From: Capitulum mitella
Taxonomy: Eukaryota > Arthropoda > Thecostraca > Pollicipedomorpha > Pollicipedidae
Length of the DNA: 64,000 bases
Direction: 5' to 3'
Assembly (NCBI GenBank): GCA_030062745.1
Contig: CP099846.1
Coordinates: 4,836,001-4,900,000, forward strand
Every line of letters starts with the position of its first letter. Within the stretch, counting starts at the first letter, position 1. Positions 22,632 to 34,281 of this stretch are shown one piece after another. A program made the translations under genes and the position numbers. The notes under the pieces were generated by a model, which did not search any database, had not been told where the DNA came from, and worked only from the letters and a program-made list of their open reading frames with translations.

Positions 22632-22833
22632 CCTGTGGTACAGCAATACCGTGCCAACTGTTCTGATGGGTTCATGCTGTATACTGATACAAATTTCATT
22701 GTTTGCTTATTTTTTATTCATATTTTTATTAGTGTAGTATGATAATCCAGTTTACTTTCATGTTTAAATGGTAATAATTTGTTCTCCCACCAACAGGTTT
22801 TCCATTTTGTGTTGACATATTTGGCATCAAGAC

Positions 22834-25800
22834 ATGTCTTCAAGTAAAGGTGTGGAATACTATGTGGAGAAGGCAACTCGGAAGTATCTTGGCACCAGTG
22901 ATTCAACAGTGGTCTCAGCACTTACATCGCACATTAATGCTGGATACAGCAAGGACAAGGCTGCCAGTATGTGAACGTTGGTCTTGACTGACCCACAATG
23001 AAAAGCTTGCCATGCTAACATGTTGAAAAAATAATGGCCAAGTTAGCAAAAAATGGCATGGTATTTTCAGTTTTCTCTTGATCAGTTCATTGCGAAAACA
23101 TAACTGTGCAATTTTAGGGCTTTTACCTTCTGTCTCGGCCATAATATGAAATCACAAGTTTCCATTGTTCATAACAGGTAGACTATCACAACAACTGGTG
23201 AAAGCATAGCTTATTGTGTGAGCCAACAGTTGCAGGCTGTGGGTTGAACTGAGCTTTTTTATCACTCAGGTCAGCTACTAGCGAACTGCATGTGCCATAC
23301 AGCCACTGGCATGGTGTGCCTCGCCTAGTTCTCTTGTACGGTTACCGACCAGACTGTGTTCTGCAGGCAAGATCTCGTCCCTGATCGACGCCAGCAAGGC
23401 GGCCAAGCTGACAGCCCGCGTCTACGATCTGATGGAGGAGAAGCGGCTGGGGCCGCGGTTCGTGGCCAAGCGGCCCACCTCGTCCGCGGACCCGCCGGAG
23501 AACGGCGCCAAGAAGATGAGGCTGGAGGAGGCGGCGCGGCCGGCCGCCGGACCGGCCGCCGCCGCTGCCGCCGCCCAGCCGGCCGCGGCCGCCGCGCCGT
23601 CCGACGGCAAGGTGCCCCTCACCCCGGAGCAGGTACGGCGACGGCGGCATCGGCCGACCGCCGCGCGGATAGTCCGAGACGATTTTGCTGTCTGTGTGAT
23701 GGTTATGCAGCTGTTTTTAGCTGCGAGGGAGGCAAGATTATAACTTTACTTTCGCGGCATGAGGTTGATGAGAATAAAATGGAACATAAGAACAGAGTCG
23801 AAGTAACATGTATCTTTGTGTTATTCGCATAGACTCAAATTGAGGACGAAGTGTACAGGATGCACGTTCAGATTTATTTGTACAGGTATAACCTGAAGTG
23901 AGACTTGAAAAAAAACATCACGTTCATGTCCCAGAATTTGGAGTAGATTGATAATATTGGTTTGTTATAAGCCAGGAAAATACTTAATAATCATTATAAT
24001 GATGGCAACTTGGTTGAGTGTGTAGGGCATGACTTTTATTGCTTATTTGAAAACAAAATAATTAGTTCCAGTCAGTCCAGAAATTTTGAGAAAGAAATGT
24101 TGAAGTCTCAAAACTTTGAGAAGTACCCAAAGTATTAACCTTGGTGGGAAGGTGTGCGTTTGTGTGATCCTCATTTCGCGTGCTCTTGGCCGCAGATCAA
24201 AGAGATGATGGCGAACGCGCAGAAGATGATCGAAATGCGGAAGAAGACCCTGGGTGCTCTGGTTCCGGCGGCGCCGCCACAGCCGGCTCTCGCCGTGCCC
24301 GGCTTGAACGCGCCGTTCGCGGACAAGGCAAAAAAGATCGCCGACCTGCAGGTGCGTTCCTGGCCCGTCTTACCGTACCGTACCATAGCGGGAGGGACGC
24401 GTTCCCTTCTGGGCCGCCCTCTGTGGTTGGCTGCCGCGACATTGATGTGATGCTGTAAAACTGGCGCGAGTATGTGGGAACCCCAGGATTTGGTATGCTT
24501 ATTACATTTATGGCTCAGAATGCGTTTCCGGCGCGCATTTGTTACGTGTTTTTTATTGTTCTTTGTAACCGACTGCACTTGAAAGTTTGTTGATGACTTC
24601 ACATGACGAAGCTTGATAGTGAAGTGGTGTATTATCCAGTATATCTTGAAGTAGTGTGTTATCCAGTATCTCCGAATCCGAGTTGATCAACGTCCATCTT
24701 AACTGCTGCTCTGCCGTACTCGGATATGTTCATCGCCGATTTCGCCGGACCCGCGGGGGCTGCGGAGCCGCTTGTGCGGCCCTGTGACGTGAGGCCGCCT
24801 CTGACGGGCTGTTGTCTGCTGTGTCATTTTGTGGCATGAGACGGCCTCTGGCGGGCTCTGGTGATTCCGTTCTCGCCCTGTGACGTGAGGCGGCCTCTGG
24901 CGGCCTGTTTGAGTCCGTGTTCTCCCTGTGACGTGAGGCCGCCTCTGACGGGCTGTGTGTGATTGAGTCCGTGTTCTCCCTGTGACGTGAGGCCGCCTCT
25001 GACGGGCTGTTTAGCTGCCGTGCCGCTCCGCCCCGTCGGACCGCCGCTGACGGGCCGCTGCCGGCAGGCGGAGATCGCCGCCAAACTGTCGTCGCTGCCG
25101 ACGCGCTCGACGGACCCGGCCGACAAGCCGCGGCCGCTGATCCTCGACGACCGCGGCCGCACGGTGGACGCCTCCGGCAACCAGGTCCAGATCGCCGCCC
25201 GCATGCCCACGCTCAAGGTGAGTCGAGCGCGCCACCGCCGGCTGGGGGAGCCGGGGCCCGGCAGGGAGTCGGGGGGAGTGGAGTCTGCGAAGATGGACAT
25301 GTTTTGGTGGGCTGTTAGGATGACCGCCTGCTGTTTTCTGCGGCGTTGTTGTAGCAGCATCGCAGGACGCTGCGCTCCAGGGATATTTTTGAAGTGTGAT
25401 TTGGGGAAATGTTATAAGTGTGTTCAAAATGCATTTATTCTAAACAGCCTCGGTTCTGTTTACTGTTGAACCGTCACCTTTCTTTGTTAACTGTTCAGCA
25501 TCGATGCATTGATGTCATGCCAGTACGCCACTGCGGTGCTCGCCGAAGTGCAGCCCGTTACCACTGTGGTTCTCCCCTGAAATGCAGCCTGCCGGCAGGC
25601 CAACATCCGGGCCAAGCGGCGGGCCGAGTTTCGACAGCAGCTTCAGGAGCGGCCGTCGGAGGATGTCTCCGACCAGACGTTCTTCGACCCGCGCGTCTCG
25701 CTGCGTCCCTCCGTCCGCGGCCGGCGCTCCTTCAACTTCCACGAGCCGGGCCGCTTCCAGCAGGTGGCCGCGCGCATGCGCACCAAGGCCCAGCTTGAGA

Positions 25801-28800
25801 AATTGCAGGTCGGTGAATGATCGGCGGGGGGGGGGGTCGCGGAGGGCAGCTGGCGTGCGTGGGCCGTCATTTTGGGGCATTTTGGGCGGCTTTTAATTAC
25901 TGCTGGTTAGTTGGATTGCTGTTGATTTTAGTCACCTCTTCCACGTTAGGAAAATTTTCATGGTTATGACTAGTGCGATTAAACGGAACAAATCTCATTG
26001 CAGCATTAAGTGCGGATTTCCAAAAATTGAGTGTGGACATAAAAGGGCCGAAATTGCGGGTACTTGCCATAGAAACCAATATATTATCATGTTTTCTTCC
26101 GGTGTACATCCTTTAAGAGAGGAAATCTGTATTGTCGATTGCGCTCTCATGTTCCTGTGGGAAATGCAGATCATTTTCAGCAGGTATGTTTAGTTTTCAC
26201 TGGCACTCTCTACCGCCGATCAGGCACATTGAATTTAACGCTTACCCGTTTGATCCCCGTGTTCTACCACGTCACTAAAAATGGATGATGTCGCGAAGGA
26301 CGGGCGGTACACGGCCATTAACGTTATTTGCTACGGAGACCAGCGGGGACATACTTCAGTTGGCTGCTGCCTTGTGGGTGGTCTCTGAAGCCACGTGCGT
26401 CCGTCACGGTGATAGCCTCGGTTGTGAAGGGGTGATCATTCCTCTGCCTCCATCAGGGTTGGAAATGTGGTTTTTATTCTTGGTGTGGGAGTATAATTCT
26501 TGTTTTGGAATACAAAATTTTGCAGAGAGTAATACTGATTTAGGTTAGTGTGCATTGTGTAAGTCTGTTATGACATACCTGCTTCTTACTGAATGGAGAC
26601 AGAGTCATTTGCTTACAGAGTTAGGAATTTGTCGATATGGTTAAAATGTAGCTTTCTGATGGAGGCACAAGCCAAACTGTGGGAGTATAAAATGCTTTTG
26701 AAGCACATATTTTCTTGTGATCTCCGTCACCAAAAAAGGACATTTTCCAACTTTGCCTGAGCGTCACGAGCTCTGTCCCGCCGTGTCGACAGAGCGAGAT
26801 ATCCCAGATCGCGCGCAAGACGGGCATCTCGTCGGCGATGCGTCTGGCTCTGGTGGCGCCGCGGCCGGCCGGCTGGCAGCCGGCGGCCGACGGTGGCCCG
26901 CCGGAGATCGAGTGGTGGGACCAGGTGCTGCTGCAGGCCGACTCGTACGGCTCCGACGGCGACGACCGGCCGGCCCGCCACGAGCGCTACCAGGGCGTCA
27001 CCAGCCTGGTGGAGCACCCGACGCAGATGGCGCCACCCGGTTAGTCGGCGGGCGGCCGGGAGGGCGCGGCTGGTCCGGGATGGTTTTCGGCCAGCATCTG
27101 ACTGTGGCGTTGTAACCGTTATAGACAAGGCTTGTAAGGAATGCTTGGGAAAACTGGAAGACATGTTGCTTTTTTGTTATAGTCGGCATTTTTACCTTCC
27201 TCTCAAAACAGTTCATGGAAATGTGGTTCGGTGAATGCTGTATGCGTTGTACAAGTTTGGTTTTGAATGCGACACGATGAACGAATTGAATTGAACGAAT
27301 GTGGTACCGTGTTGGTTGCTGACGTTGATCGTGTTTGGCGCTGACTGTTGTGGTCCGATCGTGGATGAGCCGACCGGCTGCCGTGGGACGGGACGGGCTG
27401 GAATGACGCTGTCTCGCCGCCCGCAGCCGAGGACGGCAAGAGCGTGTTCCTGCCCGTGCTGCTGACCAAGAAGGAGCGGAAGAAGCTGCGGCGCACCAAC
27501 CGGCGCGAGGCCTGGAAGGACAAGCAGGAGAAAATCCGGCTGGGCCTGGAGCCGCCGCCGGAGCCCAAGGTAGGCCGACGCCCGGGCGGTGGAGCGCGAG
27601 ACAGCAGGAGGGAGTGCAAAGGGACGAGGATGCCGGGCTGCCGCGGGAATGGGTTGGTGGGACGTGGTGGGAGCAGGGGATGGGGATAATCGTCCAGTCA
27701 TCGCCGGTCTTGGTCGTTATCATCACGATTGTGGAAAGCAGGACAGTTGTGACCATCACCGAAATGTTGCGGCTTACTGCGTTGCAGATATAAATGTTTG
27801 TTTATGTAAACTTCGCGGACATGATTGCTTTTTGCATTGTGCTGTGTGCTGAACCTCCATGTTTGTGTCCGTTATTTTTTTGTCTTTGTTCCAGTTCCAC
27901 GTTGTTCTCTGGTGATGCCTTCACTCTCCCGTCTTCGTTGGCTCATGCCACTCTCTTGTTACAGGTGCGCATGTCCAATCTGATGCGCGTGCTGGGCAAC
28001 GAAGCGGTGCAAGACCCGACCAAGATCGAGGCGCACGTGCGCGCCCAGATGGCCAAACGCCAGAAGACTCACCAGGACGCCAACGCTGCGCGGAAGCTCA
28101 CCGCTGAACAGCGCAAGGAGAAGAAGGTGGCCAAGATCAAGGAGGACACCTCGACCGAAGTTCATGTGACGATATACAGGTGTGCAGGTGTATTTGTTGT
28201 GTTTACAGGTGTATGCAGTGTGTGTCTATTTACATGGATACATTTTGCACTGGGCACTATCGTTTCTAAGTTTCGTGGTTCATTGTGGTCCCCTATTCGT
28301 GGTGTCTAATTAAGGTTCTGATGTGCAAAACCTTCTGTATTCTGATACGTTGTGCTATATTTAGCGGTGTATTGGGGCTTGGCTGTCGTCTGTGGCATAG
28401 GTCCTTGCAGATTTGTGGCTATTGTTTTTTTCTTCTTAAGAGATGTGAAACATTGGAATGGACCAAAAAGACGGCATGTCATTAGCGGCGGAACCTCTGG
28501 AGATGGGGGAGTAAATGTGATTTTTACCTCGTTTCTTTCCATGCGCCACCATAGGGCTAATTCTAAATGTTGTTCAAAGCTTGGTGGGGGGAAGGCTGCC
28601 ACCCCCTCTGTCCCCCCATTGCAGCGCCCCTGCAAATTCTGGTTTAAATTTTTGGTTTCTGCCATTTTCCCTGGAGAGTGGTAAAACTTCCATAATGTTG
28701 GGCACTGAGCTCTGTTATGGGAATTGTTTCCTTAGTAGTAGGAAAAAGAGTGTGCTTTTGCTAGAATAGCTATAGATGATAAGCATAGTATGGGAGTTTT

Positions 28801-30880
28801 TTATGAGGTTCTGTGGCTTCTGGACCTTCTCCTGCACCCGCACCCGCACGTCCCTACGCGAACTCTCAGCAAATACCCTTGTCGTTTCCAGAGTGACAGA
28901 CCTCTCCAACCAGTCGAAGAAGTTCAAGGTAGAGGCCAACGCCAACCAGCTCTTCATGACTGGTGCGGTGGTGCTGTTCAAGGACGTGAACGTCATAGTG
29001 GTGGAGGGCGGCCCCAAACAGCAGAAGAAATATAAAAAGTGAGTGAGTTGGTCCAGCCCTGCCCGACCAGCCGGCTATGTCAGCCCCGGAAGGGCAGGAG
29101 TGATTGCGAGAACCCGGCATGGGACTGGAGGATGGGGTCATGTCTAGCGACGCCCTGAAGCATGCTTCAGCGGCTCTACTGGGCCCCAGCAGGAGGACAG
29201 TGTTATCGTTAGAGTTGTAATGGGGAGGAAGTTGGTTATTGGTGTGTTGTGTCCACTGTGGTTGGCGGTCAGGCACAGGCACTTACTGAAGCTCACTAGT
29301 GTCATCTGGTTAAAGTGTATGAGTGGTTGAGGCGGAACAAAACGGAATGTGTTGTATTCCATCTGTTTCCCTGAAAAGCGATTGAGAAACCTAAACGTTT
29401 TTCTCTTTTTGCATAATGTTAACATTACTTAAATGTCTGCTGGAACATGGTCACAATTCGTTTTGCTCGTTAAGGAGTGGCTTTTATTTCAGGTTGATGC
29501 TCCATAGAATCAAGTGGGAAGAAGATATGGTAAAGGGAAAAGAAGGCGAAGAAGTTGAAAATAAATGTGTCCTGATCTGGGAGGTAAAAAGTTTATGGAA
29601 TGAGGCAGTTTTATCTCAGATTGCTTCTGATAAATTCCATAAATGTATGCAACTAACTGATATTTTGTGCATGGTGTGTGGCAAAACATTAATTTGGAGG
29701 AAGTGCGGAGCGAGACGGATGAATAATAAGACACTTCCTCGTAGGTCAAGCCGAAGTTGGCTGAATTGTGACGTACACCATGTCAGGAGATATGGGGGGA
29801 AGTATAGACCTTCCAATTTTTAGGGACTGTTGCACCGAGCCTATGTTAATGACGGGAAAGCAGCTGTCCGAAATCGTATCCATACCCCAGTAATTTTCCG
29901 AAACCTGGAGCCATGGTATTCGCAGCATACGTGCTAGTGTGTCGCTTGTGCGTTTTCTATTTGTAATGGCTATCGCTCGTATCTGTTCGGTGTGTGTCGT
30001 CCCAACATTCGAATCGGCCGACATTGAAATCGTATCCCTTGCTCAGCATATCTCTCTGTGTAGACGCGACCGTTGCCCCAGAATACGTAAGTAAGGAACA
30101 GGTTTTTCTTTTTGGCGACTGTCGGTCAGATAATGCCGCGAAGTGAATTAAATTCTTCACGGTCACGGTTTCTGCGATCTTTGTGACACTTGCGTTTCGT
30201 CACGTGTAACCCCAAAGTGCTGAATGACGTCACTTTTCTTTCTGGGTTTTGACTCACGAGCTTACCTAGTAGAAATTAAGCATTGCTAGCTTTTTTGTTA
30301 TCGACATGCCAGCGATGCTGGTGCGGCAAGCTGCCTGCGGCAATATGGATTAACCACTACGACCTGGTGGGTAAGGAAACGGCCAACAGATTCCGGTGCG
30401 TGGCAGACGCTGGGTCATTGCGTGAGCAAAATGGACTCCTGCATTGTAAGCATTCGACCGCGTCGTGGAGTTGCACCGCACGCTTCTGCGCGGCATCCGT
30501 CGACGTCGTCTGCCATGGCTTCAGTGGAAAAATTGTTCTGTGTTGGGAGAGCTCGGGTAACGCGGTGAGGGTGCGGTGCAGTAGGCTCAAAATTGCGTGA
30601 ACCCTGATCCAAACTCTGTCCACTTAAACGCAATTGGGGTAAATAATGAAAAAATGTCGCGGAGTGGTGCGGCGAAACCCTGTGCTGTTTTGCTGAACCG
30701 GCCGGCCATTAATCCGTCTTCCTTCGTCAGGGAACCACCAAGCAGCGCAGCTTCGGAGAGATGAAGTTCAAACTGTGCCCGAACGAGAGCTTCGCGCGCG
30801 AACACTTCCGCAAACAGGGCGTGGAACACTACTGGGACCTGGCCTACAGCGCGGCGGTCCTGGAGCAGGAGGCGTCGTGA
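22834..30880 (+). CDS. PRPF3: Pre-mRNA processing factor 3 (U4/U6 snRNP protein)
   Basis: Nuclear U4/U6 snRNP component needed for tri-snRNP assembly and spliceosome activation. Eleven exons: 22834-22966, 23367-23632, 24196-24351, 25068-25217, 25599-25808, 26793-27039, 27427-27569, 27965-28179, 28892-29038, 29493-29583, 30731-30880; 635 aa (human 683) with all phases consistent. The N-terminal helical (PWI-like) part is [20 protein letters not shown]. An Ala/Pro-rich linker lies near residue 110. The PRP3 domain begins with [16 protein letters not shown] and FFDPRVSL, and includes EIEWWD and [18 protein letters not shown]. The C-terminal RNA-binding domain (DUF1115 type) includes [11 protein letters not shown] and LMLHRIKW and ends near [11 protein letters not shown]. 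Exon 1 is AT-rich, exons 2-9 and 11 GC-rich. The start is the first Met of the exon after a 5' UTR acceptor. Confidence 0.95.
24780..25060. repeat. Minisatellite abutting PRPF3 exon 4 acceptor
   Basis: Four to five units of about 55-65 bp built on GTGACGTGAGGCCGCCTCTG and ACGGGCTGT. The last degenerate unit (GGACCGCCGCTGACGGGCC) runs into the acceptor CTGCCGGCAG at 25067. Unlike the NAGK and ANKRD13 arrays, the units do not contain exon sequence. Confidence 0.8.
26458..26751 (+). mobile_element. GTTGGAAA-type MITE, best-preserved copy
   Basis: 294-bp element in PRPF3 intron 5. The left end GTTGGAAATGTGGTTTTTATT and the reverse complement of the right end, GTTGGAAAATGTCCTTTTTT, form terminal inverted repeats. 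It ends only 41 bases before exon 6 (starts 26793), so it supplies DNA close to the splice acceptor. No target duplication is evident and no open frame is present. Confidence 0.8.
28480..28640 (-). repeat. Dispersed repeat, copy 2
   Basis: Reverse-complement copy of the repeat at 690-893: GGAACCTCTGGAGATGGGGG, then TGTGATTTTTACCTCGTTTC and TTTCCATGCG correspond. It lies in PRPF3 intron 8. Confidence 0.55.
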
Positions 30881-32206
30881 TGATCGCCGCAGGGGGAGGG
30901 GGGGAGGTGTTCTCTTGGCGTTCGTCGTACCGGAGTGGATGGCCGTGTGGTGGAGCAGAGGGTCTTGTGCTGGTCGAGGGCGGGGCGGGAGGCGCCGGAG
31001 GGGCGGGACGTCTCGTCGCGTGTTGGCCGTGGTCCCGTGATGGCCGCCGTTCCCGCGGAAGGCGTCAGCGGTCGCCGGTCGGCGGCTGTGTGCCGGGAAG
31101 GTCCCGGCGGGCCGTGGCCGCGGCACGGTCGGAGGCCGCGGTCGGGGACCGGTGTGCCGTCGTCTCCTGTGGACGGACCGCGCCGCCCGGGCCCCACCGC
31201 TGCCGGCCAGGATTCGTCGCTCGCCTGCCGTTGCGCTCAGTGCCAGCTGCGGCGTGGCTGTCGCCTCTCAGGGCCGGGCGATGTCAGTGAACGTACTCTG
31301 CCGGTGGCCAAACGATCTTGATCTGTGGGAAGCGGTGTCGAGCCACTTGGAGGACCGTGCCTGCGCTCGAGAGCATCCCAGACCCGTGACAGGCTACAAC
31401 TTCGTTTTCTATGTAGACATCTGAAAAACACTAGCGCCGAGAATGACTGTAATTGTTTGGAAACGGAGTGTCATTTGGATAAATAAATATCCACCATCCT
31501 CGCCTCCGTAGTGCTGCCATAGTATCGTGTTATTGGAGGACTTGGTTCTTCGCTGGTTTGTTCACAGGTGAAACAAAGGTAAAACAAACCAAAACAAACA
31601 CAACCTACGTTCCGCCGTGTACACCCCGATGACTGTATTTCGTACGTGCGAAAGAACGGCAAGAGCGAGGGTGTTGGTTACTGAGATATTGCATCTATTC
31701 GTTATTCCGTTGCTGTTTGCCATTTATCATATATTCTTGATAAAACGGCGTCGTATGCATGAGGGGGTAAAAAAGGAAGAAAACAAGGAAGTATTGGGAA
31801 CACCATTTGCCCTGAAGTTAATATGTAATCGCAGCTCTGTAGATGCAAATAAAAACGCTTGCAGTGAATATCGCGGTGTAAGTTTGGTTGAAATCACACC
31901 GCTCGTTCCGAAATGCTTCAAGTTCAGAAGTGAAGTTTTCAATAGGATATGGTAGCCTCTAAAAAGGGCTTTACTGGCGCGTTTGATACATAACTACCAG
32001 GACTGGATGCGGGCGCCGGCGGCGCCCGAGCGCAATACAACGCTTGGGCACGACCAGGGCTCCATACACAGGCACGACCGAGTTGTGCGTTGTCATTGTC
32101 GAGAACAGGTTATGGGTTGCCATGCATTAATGGCAGGTGCTAAGCAATAAGTGTTTTTGTGCACTGAAAGTCTAGTAATATATTCTGCATTTGTTCTTGT
32201 TTACAG
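30881..32206. other. PRPF3 3' UTR and ERp29 upstream region
   Basis: The first 600 bases are GC-rich 3' UTR, ending near the AATAAA at 31482. The rest should contain the ERp29 promoter and first non-coding exon. A GC palindrome, GGGCGCCGGCGGCGCCC, lies near 32010. A good acceptor (TTGTTTACAG) ends at 32206, so the ERp29 5' UTR is spliced. The first exon cannot be placed. Confidence 0.4.
31482..31487 (+). terminator. PRPF3 polyadenylation signal
   Basis: AATAAA within GGATAAATAAATAT, about 600 bases after the PRPF3 stop codon. It is the first canonical signal downstream on this strand that I noticed. Confidence 0.55.
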
Positions 32207-32212
32207 GATACC

Positions 32213-34281
32213 ATGTTACTTTTGCCAGTTTTATTTTTCATTTTCAACCATGTCAATCAAGGGCAGTGCCTCAACGGACGAGGACTAACACCGCTGGATT
32301 CTGCATCATTCCGGAAGGTATGTAAGCAAACATCATTTTGCGATATGTATTACTACCATGTAATGCCACACATTGCCAGTTTTTAACATCTGCCAGTGAT
32401 TTTCCTTTGCATTTGCTGAATGGGGTATGCTATTTCCAACTACATCTCTTGCAGAGATAGAGCATTTAGATGGAATTGAGTATGAAGGCATTAATCAGAG
32501 AAAGTAAGAGTTTGGTGTTTTTATTGTTTTTTCAAAATGTACATGCTAGAAAATATGCCACATTTTTATAAGTTTTCTGTTTTGAATATAATTGCACAAA
32601 CATTGGCATTATATCTGTCCATAAACAGCTGTATTAGCTCAGAACAGGAATTAACTCAGTTTTGATTGATGCCACTTGCTTATTTCTACAGAAAATGTAA
32701 TGTTCTCCTAAGGGATGTGGTTGAGTTGTTAAATGGCGTGGTGTGTTAATTCACAGATAACCTCCAAGTTCAATGCAACTCTTATCAAATTTGATACCTA
32801 CTTTCCATTTGGCCCTGCGCATGATGAATATGTGAAGCTGGCAGGTGATGTCATCCACAACAATGATTTCCTTGTGGCTGAGGTAAGCAGGACAAGTCTC
32901 TTGTCACTTGGAGACAGAAAGGCTTGGTAGGACACAGGCAGGCTTATTAGGGAACCTAAGAGCAGTTTCTGAGCCTGCTATGCTTTTTTAACATGAACAC
33001 AAATGCACATGTTCAGTAGACAGCACACTAATGGCATCCTGGCAATGTTTGATGTCTTTGAGCCCATGTTTTTTCATTCCTCATAATTAAACATTTTCTG
33101 GTGTTGAAATGTTACTGGTTTTGATACATGGAAATTAGAAAGACCTAGGGCTATTTTATTGTCATTAGATGCACACTGATGGTGTTTTGCCCACTGCGAT
33201 CGATTAACCCGTGGCTTCTGATGACAGATTGGTTACAAAGACTATGGTGATTTTGAGAACCAAGATATGTTGGACAGATTCAAAGTATCAAAAGAAGATC
33301 TACCTGCCATCAAACTGTATTTCCCAGTGAGTACCCGGCCATCATGAGGGCCATGTTTTTATATCTTGCAGTTGTGTTTAACTTCATGTTGTTCTCCATG
33401 TCAGAAAATAACTTTTTTGCAGGAGCATAGGAGCATCCAGAAAAGGCGGGGAGAGCCAAGTACATTGTTCCCATAGGGAAAATCTTTAATTCCCCCAAAA
33501 GTTGGGAACCATGATCCCTCCCCCCATCCCTGCACCTACATTTTTGTCTTATAATGGTGTATTGATCCTCTTCAGAATAAACTAACTCACCCATGTGTGC
33601 ATGTAAGCCAACTTTCATTTGACTCGTTGACTTACGTTGGATATCTCTGTTGCTTGCCCTGCTCTGGGCTGCGCCCGCGCTCCAGGCCGTTCCGATGCCT
33701 ACGGTCCGCGACGCCGTCTCATGTCGGCCCGAGACGACGTCTCATGTCGGCCCGAGACACCGTCTCATGTCGGCCGGAGACGCCGTCTCATGCCGGCCCG
33801 AGACGACGTCTCACAGCGGGCCTGAGGTGGCGTCTGGCTGCCGGCCTGACACGCTGTCACGCTGCCGCAGGACGGCCGGCCGCCGGTGCCGTTCGCCGGG
33901 CCGGTGACGGCGGACGCGCTGCGCCGGTTCCTGCGCGCCGCTGGTGTGCCGCTGCCGCTGCCCGGCGCGCTGGCCGCGTTCGACCGGCTGGCCAAACGGC
34001 TGGCGGCGGCGCCGGACGCCGCAGAGCAAGCCCGGCTACAGGCGCAGGCCGCCGCCCTGCTGGAGACGACGCCGGCCGAGGAGCGGGACACCGCCCGGTA
34101 CTACGTGCGCGTCATGAGCGCGGCCGCGCAGGACGGCGCGTTCGTGGAGGCCGAGAGACGGCGGCTGCAGGGCCTGCTGGAGGGGAAGCTGTCCGACCAG
34201 AAGAGGCGCCTCATGGAGACCCGGCTGAACGTGCTGCAGGCGTTCGTGCCGCGTCCGGACGGTGAAAGGGACGAACTCTGA
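32213..34281 (+). CDS. ERP29: Endoplasmic reticulum protein 29 (Windbeutel-like)
   Basis: ER-lumen PDI-like chaperone escort that helps secretory proteins fold and exit. CDS join 32213-32317, 32757-32882, 33228-33326, 33871-34281; 246 aa (human 261), all junctions phase 0. A signal peptide covers about residues 1-18 (MLLLPVLFFIFNHVNQGQC). The thioredoxin-like b domain follows, with IKFDTYFPFG and DFLVAEIGYKDYGD; it lacks the CXXC redox motif, as in vertebrate ERp29. The helical D domain is wholly in exon 4 (RYYVRVMSAAAQDG, LNVLQAFVPR). The C-terminus is RDEL, a KDEL-type retrieval signal where many relatives have KEEL. Exons 1-3 are AT-rich and CpG-poor. Exon 4 is extremely GC-rich with Ala/Arg enrichment. 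Confidence 0.95.
33700..33870. repeat. Short tandem array before ERp29 exon 4
   Basis: Five to six units of about 21-23 bp on the theme CGAGACGACGTCTCATGTCGG, decaying toward the acceptor GCTGCCGCAG at 33870. Each unit holds the small palindrome GAGACGACGTCTC or a relative. The units do not include exon sequence. Confidence 0.8.

Larger units (their letters stand above)
19900..22796 (+). other. CpG-poor upstream or 5' UTR intron of PRPF3
   Basis: AT-rich DNA; 22000-22649 contains no CG dinucleotide. An acceptor CCCACCAACAG ends at 22796, just before the PRPF3 start-codon exon, so this is likely a 5' UTR intron. It holds MITE copies at 20998-21075 (partial) and 22332-22631. No coding exon was recognised. 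Confidence 0.45.

Noticed and set aside
23342-23832. Arg/Gly-rich frames on both strands over PRPF3 exon 2
   Set aside because: They are GC-rich shadow frames. The PRPF3 frame alone matches the family and keeps splice phase.
33597-34265. 222-aa plus-strand frame overlapping ERp29 exon 4
   Set aside because: It is an out-of-frame shadow of the GC-rich exon and of the repeat before it. The ERp29 frame has family similarity and an ER retrieval signal.
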